In this document: in pieces, positions 42,637 through 53,431 of the stretch | Layout: the number at the start of each line of letters is the position of its first letter | Numbering within the stretch: the first letter of the stretch is position 1 | Source of the DNA: Longimycelium tulufanense | Lineage (GTDB): Bacteria > Actinomycetota > Actinomycetes > Mycobacteriales > Pseudonocardiaceae | Length of the DNA: 64,000 nucleotides | NCBI RefSeq assembly: GCF_014645795.1 | Contig: NZ_BMMK01000006.1 | Location: forward strand, 62,001 to 126,000 | Reading direction: 5' to 3' | Notes under the pieces: generated by a model | What the model was told of the DNA's origin: nothing | Seen by the model: the letters and a program-made list of their open reading frames with translations, nothing else | Database searches by the model: none | Made by a program: the position numbers and the translations under genes

Positions 42637-43808
42637 TCCCCTCCGCGCGTCTCCAGCAACGCCCGTAGCTCGGCGCGCGGGTCGTGGCCCTCGGTCGCGG
42701 CGGCGTACGCCTCCAACGCCTCCCTGGCCTTGCCGTCGACCCGCTGCGGCACCTCGACCCGCAGGGTGACCAGCAGGTCACCGCTGCCGCCGTCGCGCCG
42801 CTGCACGCCCCTGTCCGGCACCCGCATCACCCGGCCGCTGGCCGTGCCCGCCGGCACCCGCAGGGTCACTTTCCCGTCCAGCGTCGGCACGGTCAATGTC
42901 GTGCCGAGCGCGAGCTCGGGGAACGTCACCGGCACGGTGAGCGTCAGGTTGTCCCCGGAGCGCCCGAAAAGGCGGTGCGGGTTGACGTGCACCCGCACGT
43001 AGAGGTCACCGGCGGGTGCGCCGTTGCGACCCGGTTCTCCCTGGTGTGGCAACCGGATTCGCTGCCCGTCGTTCACGCCAGGCGGGATCCGCACGTTCAG
43101 GGTTCGGGTTCGGGTGCTCACGCCTTCCCCGCCGCACTCCACGCACGGGTCGTCGATGATGCGCCCGGTGCCCCGGCAGTCCCGGCACGGCTCGCTGAAC
43201 GCGAAGGCACCCTGGTTCCGCGTAACCAGGCCACTGCCGCCACAGAGAGCGCACTGCCGCGGCGTCGTGCCCGGTCGCGCACCGGTACCACCGCAGGTGC
43301 CGCAGCTGGCGGGGCTGGTGAGTCGCAGCGGCACGGTGGCACCCCGGACGGCGTCCATAAAGTCGATGCGGACCTCGGTCTCCACGTCGTCCCCGCGACG
43401 CGGACGGCTGGCACCCGCCCCGCCGCGACGGCCGAACAGGTTGCCGAAGAGGTCACCCAGGCCGCCACCCCCAGCGGGGGTGGTGCCACCGAACAGGTCG
43501 CCGAAATCGAAGCCGGCGTTGCCCCCGCCGCCGAAACCGCCGAAGCCGCCCCCGCCGGGGCGGAAGGCGCCCCCGAACATCCGGCGGGCCTCGTCGTACT
43601 GCTGACGCTTCTCCGGGTCCGACAGCACCCCGTACGCCTCGGACACGGACTTGAACCGTGTCTCCGCCTTGGTGTCCCCGGGGTTGGCGTCCGGGTGCAG
43701 CTCACGGGCGAGCTTGCGGTACGCCTTCTTGATGTCGTCGGCGGAGGCGTCGGGAGGGACGCCCAGTTCGGCGTAGAAGTCCTTGTCGACCCAGTCCCTC
43801 GCACTCAC
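42633..43808 (-). CDS. dnaJ: Co-chaperone DnaJ
   Basis: 391 residues. J domain at the N terminus ([32 protein letters not shown] intact), Gly/Phe-rich linker, four CxxCxGxG-like zinc repeats ([32 protein letters not shown]) and the C-terminal substrate domain. It delivers unfolded proteins to DnaK and stimulates its ATPase. GTG start 28 nt after grpE. Confidence 0.97.
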   Translation of the reverse strand: MSARDWVDKDFYAELGVPPDASADDIKKAYRKLARELHPDANPGDTKAETRFKSVSEAYGVLSDPEKRQQYDEARRMFGGAFRPGGGGFGGFGGGGNAGFDFGDLFGGTTPAGGGGLGDLFGNLFGRRGGAGASRPRRGDDVETEVRIDFMDAVRGATVPLRLTSPASCGTCGGTGARPGTTPRQCALCGGSGLVTRNQGAFAFSEPCRDCRGTGRIIDDPCVECGGEGVSTRTRTLNVRIPPGVNDGQRIRLPHQGEPGRNGAPAGDLYVRVHVNPHRLFGRSGDNLTLTVPVTFPELALGTTLTVPTLDGKVTLRVPAGTASGRVMRVPDRGVQRRDGGSGDLLVTLRVEVPQRVDGKAREALEAYAAATEGHDPRAELRALLETRGGE

Positions 43809-43836
43809 CGGACGTCCCTCCCTCCCTTCGTCTCGC

Positions 43837-44516
43837 TCACCTCTCGCCGTTGGTTTCCTTGGCGTCCCCGGCTGTCGGTGGTTCCGGGATGCCCGGTGCC
43901 ACCGGCGCCTGTGGGGTGAACGGCTCCGGCTCGTGGTCGGTGACCGCCACCAGCGCGGGCCGCAACACCCGCTCGCCGAACCGGTAGCCCCGGCGCAGCA
44001 TCACGGACACGGTCGGCCCGGTCACGTCGGGCGAGGTGGTGTGCTGCACCGCCTCGTGCACCGCCGGGTCGAACTCGTCCCCCTCGGCGCCGAACGGCTC
44101 CAGCCCGGCCTTGGTCAGGGTGTCGACGATCTTGTCGGCCACCGCCTTGAACGCGCCGTTCAGGTCGCCGTGCTGCTCGGCCCGCTCGAAGTCGTCGAGC
44201 ACCGCCAGCAGCTCGTTGACCAGCTGTCCCTTGGCCGTGTTGACCACCAGCTCGCGGTCGCGCTCCACCCGCTTGCGGTAGTTGGCGTACTCGGCCGTGA
44301 CCCGCTGCAGGTCGGCGGTGCGCTCGTCGAGCTGCCGCTTCAGCTCCGCGGTGTGGTCGTCGGCCGGGGCCGGCTCCGTGGCGGGAGCGGCCGCTTCCCC
44401 GGGCGCCGGCTGCTCGCCGGCGTCCGGGGTACGCACCGTTCCGGTCTCCGGGTCGATCCGTCGGCGGTCGCGGACCACCACGCGGGGCTCCTCCTGTCCC
44501 TCATGCTGTGGCTGCG

Positions 44517-44520
<4 letters not shown>
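43837..44520 (-). CDS. grpE: Nucleotide exchange factor GrpE
   Basis: 227 residues. Long charged N terminus, then the coiled coil ([29 protein letters not shown]) and the beta-domain with [10 protein letters not shown] and [18 protein letters not shown]. It releases ADP from DnaK. The C-terminal tail (about 30 residues, Pro-rich) is longer than in E. coli. GTG start overlaps the dnaK stop (GTGA). Confidence 0.96.
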
Positions 44521-46370
<1,850 letters not shown>

Positions 46371-46425
46371 GGATAGTCCCTCCACCTCACTTGATCACAA
46401 TGCCGAGCCGACGCCCTCGTCTTGC

Positions 46426-46446
46426 CTTGAGTGACGCCGACTCAAG
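46426..46446 (-). promoter_or_regulatory. HAIR site 1 of the dnaK operon
   Basis: Perfect CTTGAGT-N7-ACTCAAG, the HspR consensus, about 56 bp upstream of the dnaK start. Confidence 0.93.
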
Positions 46447-46481
46447 TTTAGGACGCGCCGACCCCGCGTCGTCAAACCTGA

Positions 46482-46502
46482 CTTGAGCCCGCCGCGCTCA
46501 AT
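46482..46502 (-). promoter_or_regulatory. HAIR-like site 2 of the dnaK operon
   Basis: CTTGAGC-N7-GCTCAAT, 56 bp further upstream; arms share CTTGAG/CTCAA with the consensus. Confidence 0.6.
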
Positions 46503-46800
46503 CTTCTGCAAAGTCCAACGGACAAGGGAGCGGCCGTGTTCCCGAGGCCGCGCGGACCGGCCCCGGAGCAGGACGCGGGGAGCGGGCAGTGGCGTCGGGC
46601 ACAGCGGTCGTACGGCAGGTCGCATCCGGCGCGCACCGTGACTCTTCGGCGACTCTTCGGGCCGGTCCGCACGCCCCACGGTCGCGATGATCAGTAGCTG
46701 AACAGGGTGAGGGGCAGGGGCGAGTAGGTTGCTCCCCGCGGTCGCCGGGTCACGGCGGGTCACCGGGTCGAGGAATGGCTGCGGAGGCGGAGGTGGTCGG

Positions 46801-47832
46801 GTGCGCTGGACCTGGTTCGTCCCGATGGTCTCGGTGCTCGCGGGCGTACTGCCCAGCCCGCCCGCGGACGCTGCCGAGCTGCCCCCCGACCTGACCGCGG
46901 CCATCCGGCGTGACCTGGGCCTCTCCCCGCCCGAGTACCTGTCGACCGCGGCCGCGGCCGGTGCCGCCGCCGATGCGCTGGGCAGGTTGCGGGAGCGGCT
47001 GGGACCGGACCTGCGGCACGCCCGGTTCGACGGGTCGACGCGGACGCTCGTGCTGGGCGTCCGGCCCGGGACCCGGGTGCCGGAGGTGCCCGGCACCGCC
47101 GTTCGGGCCGTCCCCACGCCCGCGCACGGACCGGCCGCCCCGAAGGCGGTGGTCCCCTTCCTCCGCGCCGGGGAGGGGATCTCCACCTCCCGGGACGGCC
47201 GGTCCGCCCGGTGCACGGCCGGGTTCGTGCTGCGGGGCCGCGACGGCGGGACGGCGATGCTCACCGCCGGCCACTGCGGCCGCCCGGGAGAACCAGTGTT
47301 CTCGCAGGCCGGAAGGCAGGTTGGCGAGTTCGACCGGATCGTTTCCGACGACCTGGCCTCGGGTGGGCAGGGCGACGATTACGCGGTCATCCGCCTCCGC
47401 GGCCGAGCGCGCCCGGAGGTGGATGACCACCGCGGCGGGCGGGTGTGGGTGAGCGGGGCGGTCGAGCCGGTGGTGGGAATGCCGGTGTGCAAGGCCGGCC
47501 GAACCACCGGTTGGACCTGCGGGACGGTCACCGAGACCGCGGTCCGGGTGCGCAGCCGGCCCATCGGGGGCGAGCCCCGGTTGCTCCAGGTGTTCATGCA
47601 CGATGCCTGCGCGGAGGCGGGGGACAGCGGCGGTCCGGTGCTCTCCGGCACCCGCGCGGTAGGCGTGGTGCACGGCGGCCAGCGGGGACCCGACGGCCGC
47701 TGCCCGGCCCGCTCGGGTGGCCCGAACGAGACCGCCGCCGAGCCTCTCGTGACCGACGTCCTCCCCGACCTGGCCGACCGGTACGTCCTTCTGGTGGCAC
47801 CGAACAGCACGGGCCGTCTGTTCGTGCTCTGA
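46801..47832 (+). CDS. Secreted chymotrypsin-like serine protease (S1, streptogrisin-like)
   Basis: 343 residues. Signal peptide (WTWFVPMVSVLAGVLPSPPADAA), a propeptide of about 95 residues (PPDLTAAIRRDLGLSPPEYLS), then the protease: TAGHC (His158), GDDYAVIRL (Asp) and GDSGGPV (Ser276) form the triad. Six cysteines suggest disulphides. The propeptide type is that of streptogrisins, which need it for folding. GTG 46801 follows GGAGG. An SSI-type inhibitor is encoded 7 kb away, without evidence of a link. Confidence 0.9.
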   Translation: MRWTWFVPMVSVLAGVLPSPPADAAELPPDLTAAIRRDLGLSPPEYLSTAAAAGAAADALGRLRERLGPDLRHARFDGSTRTLVLGVRPGTRVPEVPGTAVRAVPTPAHGPAAPKAVVPFLRAGEGISTSRDGRSARCTAGFVLRGRDGGTAMLTAGHCGRPGEPVFSQAGRQVGEFDRIVSDDLASGGQGDDYAVIRLRGRARPEVDDHRGGRVWVSGAVEPVVGMPVCKAGRTTGWTCGTVTETAVRVRSRPIGGEPRLLQVFMHDACAEAGDSGGPVLSGTRAVGVVHGGQRGPDGRCPARSGGPNETAAEPLVTDVLPDLADRYVLLVAPNSTGRLFVL

Positions 47833-48071
47833 CCCCGCTTCCCCCGCTTCTGGCGAACGTCTCACAACGCAGCACCACCGGCGGACGGGGCGAGTGTTGT
47901 GCGCTGGCACCGCCTGCTACTCACCCGGACCTGCGCTCACGGAGAGGGTAGGGAAGGTCGGTTGCTGTCCTGACTCGCCGCTTGTCGTGGTGGTTTCCTG
48001 GACTTCACGCCACCCATTGGTTTTCCCAACAGTCAACTCACATGCGAGTGGACGCGGCTCGGTCTGCTCCC

Positions 48072-48890
48072 TCACGCCGTGTTGATCACGATGTTTCCGC
48101 TGGCGGTGCGGACCTCGAGGGTGTTCTCCGCTCTCGGATCCGCCTGCAGTCCCATGGTTTCGCTGCCACCGAAGGTCTTGGTGACCACCCGGTACGGGCC
48201 GCGCGGCACGGTGAGGCGCACGTCCCCGCTCATCGTCTCGGCCCGGACAGACCGCGGCTCGGCCAGGTGCAGGGTGATGTCCCCCGAGCTGCCCCGCACC
48301 CTTGTCACGCCACGAAGACCACGGCCCGACACGTCACCGGAGTGGAGTTCGACGTTGCTCTGTCCGGTGACGTCGACCAGCTCGACGTGGCCTGAACTCG
48401 CGCGAACTCCCACGTTTCCGCCGGCACGCTCAACAGTGACGTTTCCGGAGCGCAGCTCCACGTTCACCGGGCCGGTAACGTCCCGGATGACGACATCTCC
48501 CGCACCGACCTCGACATCGACCGCTGCGGCACCGGCAAGGGTGAGATCACCGGCGCCGAGATAACCGCCCACTGACGTGCCTGCCGGCACGGTGACGGTG
48601 TAGCGGACACTGCAGTGCGGACCGCAAGTCGTTGGTAGGACCAAGGTTTCGTTCTCCACCCGGTGCAGCACAGGTGGTCGAATGTCTATATAGGACACAG
48701 TTCGATGTACGGAAGTCCGCTCCCCCACACGAAGGTCGATGCCGCCCGCACCTCCCTCGATCCGGACCTTGGTGACCCACTCCAGCACTGTCGAGTCGTC
48801 CGCGAGCTTCCGGTACTCGACAACATCGCAACCACCGAGCGCGAACGAAGCCAGCACAAGCCCTCCGAGGAGCAACGCGACGCGTCGCAC
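48072..48890 (-). CDS. DUF4097-type lipoprotein (beta-helix)
   Basis: 272 residues. Lipoprotein signal RRVALLLGGLVLASFALGGCD. The rest is repetitive: short beta strands ending in SGDV, AGDV, SGNV, SGHV and SGDI, the stacked right-handed helix pattern of DUF4097 (also called putative adhesin or DUF2807-like). Cell-surface location is expected; function unknown. The GTG at 48890 lies six nt after GGAGG; the TTG one codon earlier is closer than normal. Confidence 0.8.
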   Translation of the reverse strand: MRRVALLLGGLVLASFALGGCDVVEYRKLADDSTVLEWVTKVRIEGGAGGIDLRVGERTSVHRTVSYIDIRPPVLHRVENETLVLPTTCGPHCSVRYTVTVPAGTSVGGYLGAGDLTLAGAAAVDVEVGAGDVVIRDVTGPVNVELRSGNVTVERAGGNVGVRASSGHVELVDVTGQSNVELHSGDVSGRGLRGVTRVRGSSGDITLHLAEPRSVRAETMSGDVRLTVPRGPYRVVTKTFGGSETMGLQADPRAENTLEVRTASGNIVINTA

Positions 48891-48954
48891 CAACCGCCTC
48901 CTTTCCCGTTCCGGCCCAGATGATCATGGCTGGCCCAAGGGTCGGCGGCGAGGT

Positions 48955-49551
48955 TCACTCCACAGTCGGGCTACCCGACGGGTTCGGGCCGGGAAGCCGG
49001 GTCCGCGGCCCGATCAGGTACTCCAGTACGGGCCGGAAGTCCTCGACCCCGGGCGGCTCGTCCGCGACCAACGCCTCCACCATCAGGCCGTCGACCGCCG
49101 CGATGAGCGCACGGAAGGCGGCCTCGTCGTCGAAGAGCTCGCGGCACAGCTCCCGCATGACCTCGATCCAGCGGCGTGCCGCCGGCCGCAGTGCGGGTCG
49201 GCGCGCGGCGAGGAGGTGCAGCTCGTATTCGGCGATGGTGCGACCACGGCGTGGGCCGGCGCTTTCGGCCAGCAGGTCGGCCAGTGCGGCGGCGCTGTCC
49301 CTGGTGGACAGGGCCTCGCCGGCGAGGCCGAGCACCTGGCTGACGTAGTCCTCGGCCGCGGTGGTCAGCGCGGCGACGAGCAGGTCGTCGAGGCTGGAGA
49401 AGTAGTAGGTGGTGGCGGTGGTGGGCACGCCGGCCTCGCGGGCGACCACGCGATGGGTCACGCCGGCCACGCCGTCCCGTTCGATCACGCGCAACGTGGC
49501 GTCGATGATCTCCCGGCGGCGACGCTCCCCCTTCGCGCGGCGACCGTCCAC
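48955..49551 (-). CDS. TetR family transcriptional regulator
   Basis: 198 residues. N-terminal helix-turn-helix: RREIIDATLRVIERDGVAGVTHRVVAREAGVPTTATTYYFSSLDDLLVAAL. The ligand domain is helical. It starts with GTG 20 bp after the SMR transporter gene on the same strand, so it forms an operon with the exporter it probably controls. A palindrome upstream of the SMR gene is a candidate operator. Confidence 0.92.
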   Translation of the reverse strand: MDGRRAKGERRRREIIDATLRVIERDGVAGVTHRVVAREAGVPTTATTYYFSSLDDLLVAALTTAAEDYVSQVLGLAGEALSTRDSAAALADLLAESAGPRRGRTIAEYELHLLAARRPALRPAARRWIEVMRELCRELFDDEAAFRALIAAVDGLMVEALVADEPPGVEDFRPVLEYLIGPRTRLPGPNPSGSPTVE

Positions 49552-49571
49552 CCGTGGGCTCTCCTCGCGGC

Positions 49572-49892
49572 TCAGTGCGCACTCCCGAGTTCCAGCGCGA
49601 CCACCCCGGCGATGACCAGTAGCAGGCCGCCGACCTGCAGCCAGGTCATGCTCTCACCCAGGAACAGGGCACCGATGAGGGCCACCAGGGCCACGCCGAC
49701 GGCCGCCCAGACGGCGTACGCGACGCCGATCGGCATGCCGGCCTTGAGGACGCTGGCCAGGAACTCGAAGGCGGCGGCGTAGCCGACCACGACGAAGATC
49801 GAGGGTAGCCACCTCGTGAAACCCTCGGAAAGCTTGCGCGCTACCGTGGCCGTCACCTCGGACACGATGGCCAGGGCCAGGAGCAGGTACAT
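49572..49892 (-). CDS. Small multidrug resistance (SMR) transporter
   Basis: 106 residues, four membrane helices. MYLLLALAIVSEVTATVARKLSEGFTR holds the membrane Glu (residue 12, equivalent to Glu14 of EmrE); GVAYAVWAAVGVALVALIGALFLGE and LQVGGLLLVIAGVVALEL follow. Works as a dimer exchanging protons for cationic drugs, quaternary amines or guanidinium. ATG 49892; GTG two codons earlier possible. First gene of the SMR-TetR operon. Confidence 0.93.
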   Translation of the reverse strand: MYLLLALAIVSEVTATVARKLSEGFTRWLPSIFVVVGYAAAFEFLASVLKAGMPIGVAYAVWAAVGVALVALIGALFLGESMTWLQVGGLLLVIAGVVALELGSAH

Positions 49893-49911
49893 CGCCACCC
49901 CCTTCACTACT

Positions 49912-49925
49912 GGAACGATCGTCCC
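49912..49925. promoter_or_regulatory. Possible TetR operator
   Basis: GGAACGATCGTCCC, a palindrome with ACGATCGT core and one outer mismatch, 20 bp upstream of the SMR start. Confidence 0.4.
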
Positions 49926-50015
49926 ACAAGTTTCCGGCAGATCGCCACCAGTTCCGGATCGGTGTCCACGGGCTGTTGCCCAGTGCCGGGCAGGGGTAGC
50001 AGGCACGATGGTCAT

Positions 50016-50489
50016 GTGCCGGACGACCCGCCCTTCCACATCGCCGAGACGACGTTCCACCACCTCCTGGCGGCGCGTGGCCTGGTCGTGGAGCAGCTGC
50101 GCCCGGACGGCGCGCTGCGGATCTTCCGCACCTTCGCCGAGATCCACTTCGAGTCGCCGGCCAAGCCCACCAGCGACGGCCTCCGGTACCGGTTCGGCCC
50201 GGACGAGCTGCGCGGGCGCCCCGCGGTCAGCCTGGTGCTCGGCCGCCGGTTCGGGGTCCGCGCCAGCAACGGCACGACCTCCCGCTACGTGGAGCTGCGC
50301 TGCACCATGCGGTTCTTCACCACGCCCGAGCTGGCCGAGGTCGACGAGCACGAGAGCTGGTGGTTCCACAGCCGCGTGGAGCAACTCGACATGGACGAGT
50401 GGTTCGCCTCGATCACCGCGCGGCCGGAATGGGTCGTGCTGCGTTGGCACCACCCGGTCGAGGTGAAGCTCGTCCACATCGAGCTCTGA
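50016..50489 (+). CDS. Conserved hypothetical protein
   Basis: 157 residues, soluble, mixed alpha/beta, with many aromatic residues and histidines (FHIAETTFHHLLAARGL, ESWWFHSRVEQLDMDEWFASITARPEWVVLRWHHP). I do not recognise the family. Start chosen at GTG 50016, where the composition becomes protein-like; CACGAT lies six nt upstream. Coding is supported by good codon structure and its tight position, 64 nt before the CDF gene. Confidence 0.7.
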   Translation: MPDDPPFHIAETTFHHLLAARGLVVEQLRPDGALRIFRTFAEIHFESPAKPTSDGLRYRFGPDELRGRPAVSLVLGRRFGVRASNGTTSRYVELRCTMRFFTTPELAEVDEHESWWFHSRVEQLDMDEWFASITARPEWVVLRWHHPVEVKLVHIEL

Positions 50490-50540
50490 CCGGGCCCCGG
50501 CACGGTGCACGGCCGCCCTGCGGTTGGCCCCGGGCGCCCA

Positions 50541-50546
50541 TACCGT
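50541..50546 (+). promoter_or_regulatory. Putative leaderless -10 (TACCGT)
   Basis: Seven nt before the GTG at 50554; decides the CDF start among several in-frame candidates. Confidence 0.45.
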
Positions 50547-50553
50547 GCTCGAC

Positions 50554-51552
50554 GTGGCGGCCGACCAGGAGGGACACGGTGGCGGAAGCACGTTCACCGT
50601 GGTGCTCGCGTTGCTGGTGAACCTGGGCATCGCCGCGATGAAGGCGGTCGCGGGTGCGATCACCGGATCCGCGGCACTGCTCGCCGAGGCGGCACACTCT
50701 GTCGCCGACACGTTCACCGAGGTCCTGCTGCTCACCGCGCTGCGGCGATCCGCGCGGCCGGCCGACGTGCGCCACCCCTTCGGGTACGGCAAGGAGCGGT
50801 ACTTCTGGTCGCTCATGGCCGCGGTCTCGATCTTCGCCTCCGGCGCGGTGTTCGCCTTCCTGCAGGGCATCGAGGCCCTGACCGGCGAGCGAACGGAGCA
50901 GCTGCGGCCCACCGTCGGCTACGTCGTGCTCGCGCTGGCGTTCGCGATGGAGATCGTGTCGTGGCGACGTGCGATCCGGCAGGTGCGGACCGAGGCCGCG
51001 GCGGAGGGTCGCCGGCCGCGGGAGTACCTGCGGTACTCGGACGACCCGACGGTCCGGACCGTGCTGCTGGAGGACAGCGCCGCGTTGATCGGGCTGCTGC
51101 TGGCGTTCGCCGGCGTCGGCCTGCACCACCTCACCGGCTCGGCGGTGTGGGACGGGCTGGCGTCCATCGCGATCGCGGTGCTGCTAGCCGTCGTGGCCTA
51201 CTCGCTGGGGCGGACGAACAAGCGACTGCTCATCGGACAGCAGGCAGACCCGAACCTGGTGCGGGCGGTGTACCGGTGGCTACGGGAGCAGCCCGAGGTC
51301 ACCGCCGTCGTCGACCTGCTGACGATGGTGACCGGCACCGACCACGTCCTGCTGTGCGCGCGGGTGGACTTCGACGACGCGCTTGGGGTGGCCGAGCTGG
51401 AGCGCACCTGCGTGCGGTTGGCCAGCGACCTCACCGAGGAGTTCGCCGAGCTGGACGAGATCTTCCTCGAGCCCGTGCCCCGGACCGACCAGGAGCTACG
51501 GGCGCGTGTCCTGGCCCGCTACGGGGACGTCTTCCGGCGTGGGCACGAGTGA
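50554..51552 (+). CDS. Cation diffusion facilitator (CDF) transporter
   Basis: 332 residues. Six membrane helices; metal-site residues in ALLAEAAHSVADTFTE (HxxxD on helix 2) and VLLEDSAALIGLLLAF (helix 5), then a cytosolic ferredoxin-like domain (VTAVVDLLTMVTGTDHVLLCARVDFDD). CDF proteins export zinc, iron, manganese or cobalt against protons. A HPFGYGKERYFW signature precedes helix 3. GTG 50554 supported by the leaderless -10; longer starts exist at 50524 and 50545. Confidence 0.9.
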   Translation: MAADQEGHGGGSTFTVVLALLVNLGIAAMKAVAGAITGSAALLAEAAHSVADTFTEVLLLTALRRSARPADVRHPFGYGKERYFWSLMAAVSIFASGAVFAFLQGIEALTGERTEQLRPTVGYVVLALAFAMEIVSWRRAIRQVRTEAAAEGRRPREYLRYSDDPTVRTVLLEDSAALIGLLLAFAGVGLHHLTGSAVWDGLASIAIAVLLAVVAYSLGRTNKRLLIGQQADPNLVRAVYRWLREQPEVTAVVDLLTMVTGTDHVLLCARVDFDDALGVAELERTCVRLASDLTEEFAELDEIFLEPVPRTDQELRARVLARYGDVFRRGHE

Positions 51553-51561
51553 GGCCGGGCG

Positions 51562-52143
51562 TCAGCGCCGGGTGTCCGTGCGGTGGAAGTTGAGATAGGC
51601 GCGGGACGGGGTCGGGCCGCGCTGGTGCTGGTAACGGGAGCCCGCGCGGGACGAGCCGTACGGATGCTCGGCCGGGCTGCTCAACCGGAACAGGCACAGC
51701 TGGCCGATCTTCATGCCCGGCCACAGCGTGATCGGCAGGTTCGACACGTTCGACAGCTCCAGCGTGATGTGGCCGGAGAAGCCGGGGTCGATGAAACCAG
51801 CCGTGGAGTGCGTCAGCAGGCCGAGCCGGCCCAGCGACGACTTGCCCTCCAGCCGGCCGGCCAGGTCGTCCGGCAACGTCACCAGCTCGTAGGTCGAACC
51901 CAGCACGAACTCGCCGGGATGCAGCACGAACGGCTCTTCGCCCTTCTTCTCGACCAGCGACGTGAGCTCGTCCTGCTGCAGCGAGGGGTCGATGTGGGTG
52001 TACTTGGTGTTGTCGAAAACCCGGAAGAAGCGGTCCAGGCGCACGTCGATACTCGAGGGCTGGAGCATCTCCAACTCGAACGGGTCGATCACGAGACGCC
52101 CCGCCTCGACCTCCTTGCGCAGGTCACGGTCGCTCAGCAGCAC
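51562..52143 (-). CDS. dcd: dCTP deaminase
   Basis: 193 residues. Trimeric dUTPase-fold enzyme: [37 protein letters not shown] and the active-site block [23 protein letters not shown]. It deaminates dCTP; the actinobacterial enzymes usually also hydrolyse dUTP to dUMP, feeding thymidylate synthesis. GTG 52143 has TACGCT six nt upstream; the open frame before it runs over the tRNA. Divergent from tRNA-Gly. Confidence 0.95.
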   Translation of the reverse strand: MLLSDRDLRKEVEAGRLVIDPFELEMLQPSSIDVRLDRFFRVFDNTKYTHIDPSLQQDELTSLVEKKGEEPFVLHPGEFVLGSTYELVTLPDDLAGRLEGKSSLGRLGLLTHSTAGFIDPGFSGHITLELSNVSNLPITLWPGMKIGQLCLFRLSSPAEHPYGSSRAGSRYQHQRGPTPSRAYLNFHRTDTRR

Positions 52144-52149
52144 GTGTCC

Positions 52150-52155
52150 AGCGTA
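52150..52155 (-). promoter_or_regulatory. Putative leaderless -10 (TACGCT)
   Basis: Six nt before the dcd GTG on the minus strand. Confidence 0.5.
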
Positions 52156-52214
52156 ACCGCCCCCCGGGTTGGACAACCCGCCCCCAGGACCGTGTATGCT
52201 CCACCATGCCTCTG

Positions 52215-52285
52215 GCGGGCGTAGTTCAATGGTAGAACGACAGCTTCCCAAGCTGTAGACGCGGGTTCGATTCCCGTCGCCCGCT
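52215..52285 (+). tRNA. tRNA-Gly (anticodon CCC)
   Basis: 71 nt. Acceptor GCGGGCG pairs with CGCCCGC; D-arm around TAGTTCAATGGTAGAAC; anticodon stem ACAGC/GCTGT with loop TTCCCAA, anticodon CCC reading GGG; T-arm GCGGGTTCGATTCCCGT. CCA is not encoded, as usual in actinobacteria. Confidence 0.96.
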
Positions 52286-52713
52286 CCGCTTGGGGTGACG
52301 TGTGCTCGCGGAGGGCGCGAGTCGTGGCGCTCCGCATTGTTTTGTGGGGGCGTCGCCCCCACACCCCACCCGGGGTAGGCCCCCGGACTCCCTCCGGCAG
52401 TTGGCTTGGCACCGGATCCCCACATTCTGTGTCACCCCGGTCTTTTTCGCCCGCCCGGCTGGCCGGCTGGGGCTTGGAGCCTGTTTTTCGACGGCCTGTC
52501 CGGAGCTCACCCGATGCCTGGCCTTGGCACCCGACCTTGACTTCTGTGCCATCTCTGTTGGCCTGTGCTGGGGGCCTGGCACGCCCACCTTGCTGGACCT
52601 CGGCAGGGCACCCGCGCCTTCTTGCTCCATCCCGTCTGGGGTTTAAGTTTCCCGTTGATCCGGCTCTGGATCGAGCACGGCTTCGATAACGGGGCCGAAC
52701 CGTACTTTCCGTA
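52286..52713. other. Region after tRNA-Gly
   Basis: 428 bases. Holds the tRNA terminator; the remaining frames are Pro/Arg-rich and not convincing. No second tRNA. Confidence 0.45.
52343..52363 (+). terminator. Terminator after tRNA-Gly
   Basis: TGTGGGGGC / GCCCCCACA stem with a 3-nt loop, preceded by TTGTTT, 58 nt past the tRNA. Confidence 0.7.
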
Positions 52714-53280
52714 CTAGTGGTCCCAGGTGTCGAGGCCCGTGGGGACGAGGGTTTCTTTCGTGCGCTGCACCGCAGCGCGGATCTCGTCCCGAGCTTGCGC
52801 CATGAACTGGCTCACCACGTGTTCCGGCCCGTAGCGTGTATGGATCTCCTCAGCTCGTGTGTCGAAGGAACACGGTTCGCCGTCGGGTGTCATGGTCATG
52901 TCGCAGTACCACAGCGCGTCCCGAACCGGAGTGCATTCGTCCGGGTATGCCGCCAGCTCCGCCGCGAGGCCCCGCAACTGTGCTTCAAGCCTCGCGCACG
53001 AGTGGTTGGCTACCAGGTTCACGAGCCGCTCTGGCGCACCGCTCGCCGTGAGGTAGCGCGCGCCGTCGAGCGAGTGGAATCCCGTTGTCGCCAGATCTGG
53101 TGCGTAGCCGATGTCATGGAGCACGGCTGCGGCGATCAAGAGCTCGCCGTGTGGCTCGAAGACGTCCGAAATACGAACCGCCTCCATCGCCACGCCCTGC
53201 ACGTGCTGCCAACGGCGAGGCAGGGCCACGGCCAGCTTCTCCCGCGCCAGCTCGTATGCCCATGTCACCAGCTCACCCAC
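52714..53280 (-). CDS. HD domain protein (putative metal-dependent phosphohydrolase)
   Basis: 188 residues. HVQGVAMEAVRISDVF (first His), then LLIAAAVLHDIGYAPD with the HD pair, and NHSCARLEA further on; the HD fold binds metal and hydrolyses phosphoesters. Substrate unknown. GTG 53280 has TACGGT six nt upstream and begins a protein-like sequence (GELVTWAYELAREKL). The frame is open for 200 more codons, but these overlap the broken M48 gene and are not part of it. Confidence 0.82.
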   Translation of the reverse strand: MGELVTWAYELAREKLAVALPRRWQHVQGVAMEAVRISDVFEPHGELLIAAAVLHDIGYAPDLATTGFHSLDGARYLTASGAPERLVNLVANHSCARLEAQLRGLAAELAAYPDECTPVRDALWYCDMTMTPDGEPCSFDTRAEEIHTRYGPEHVVSQFMAQARDEIRAAVQRTKETLVPTGLDTWDH

Positions 53281-53286
53281 GGGTTC

Positions 53287-53292
53287 ACCGTA
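53287..53292 (-). promoter_or_regulatory. Putative leaderless -10 (TACGGT)
   Basis: Six nt before the GTG of the HD gene on the minus strand. Confidence 0.45.
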
Positions 53293-53431
53293 GGCACTCC
53301 GCCAGATGACGCCACTCGGCAGGCGCAGACTTTTCCACCGCACTCGGCATGGCGAATCAACCGAGTGGATCACCATGAGTCGCCCAGACCAGACCTCTCG
53401 ACGCCGGTTCGTCGAATGGGAGACGGCGGGC

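Larger units (their letters stand above)
46371..46800. other. Intergenic region between dnaK and the serine protease gene
   Basis: 430 bases between divergent genes. The dnaK-proximal 130 bp carries two HAIR sites; the rest shows no gene. Confidence 0.5.

Noticed and set aside
52286-52713. Second tRNA or small RNA after tRNA-Gly
   Set aside because: No further cloverleaf; only a terminator hairpin is supported.
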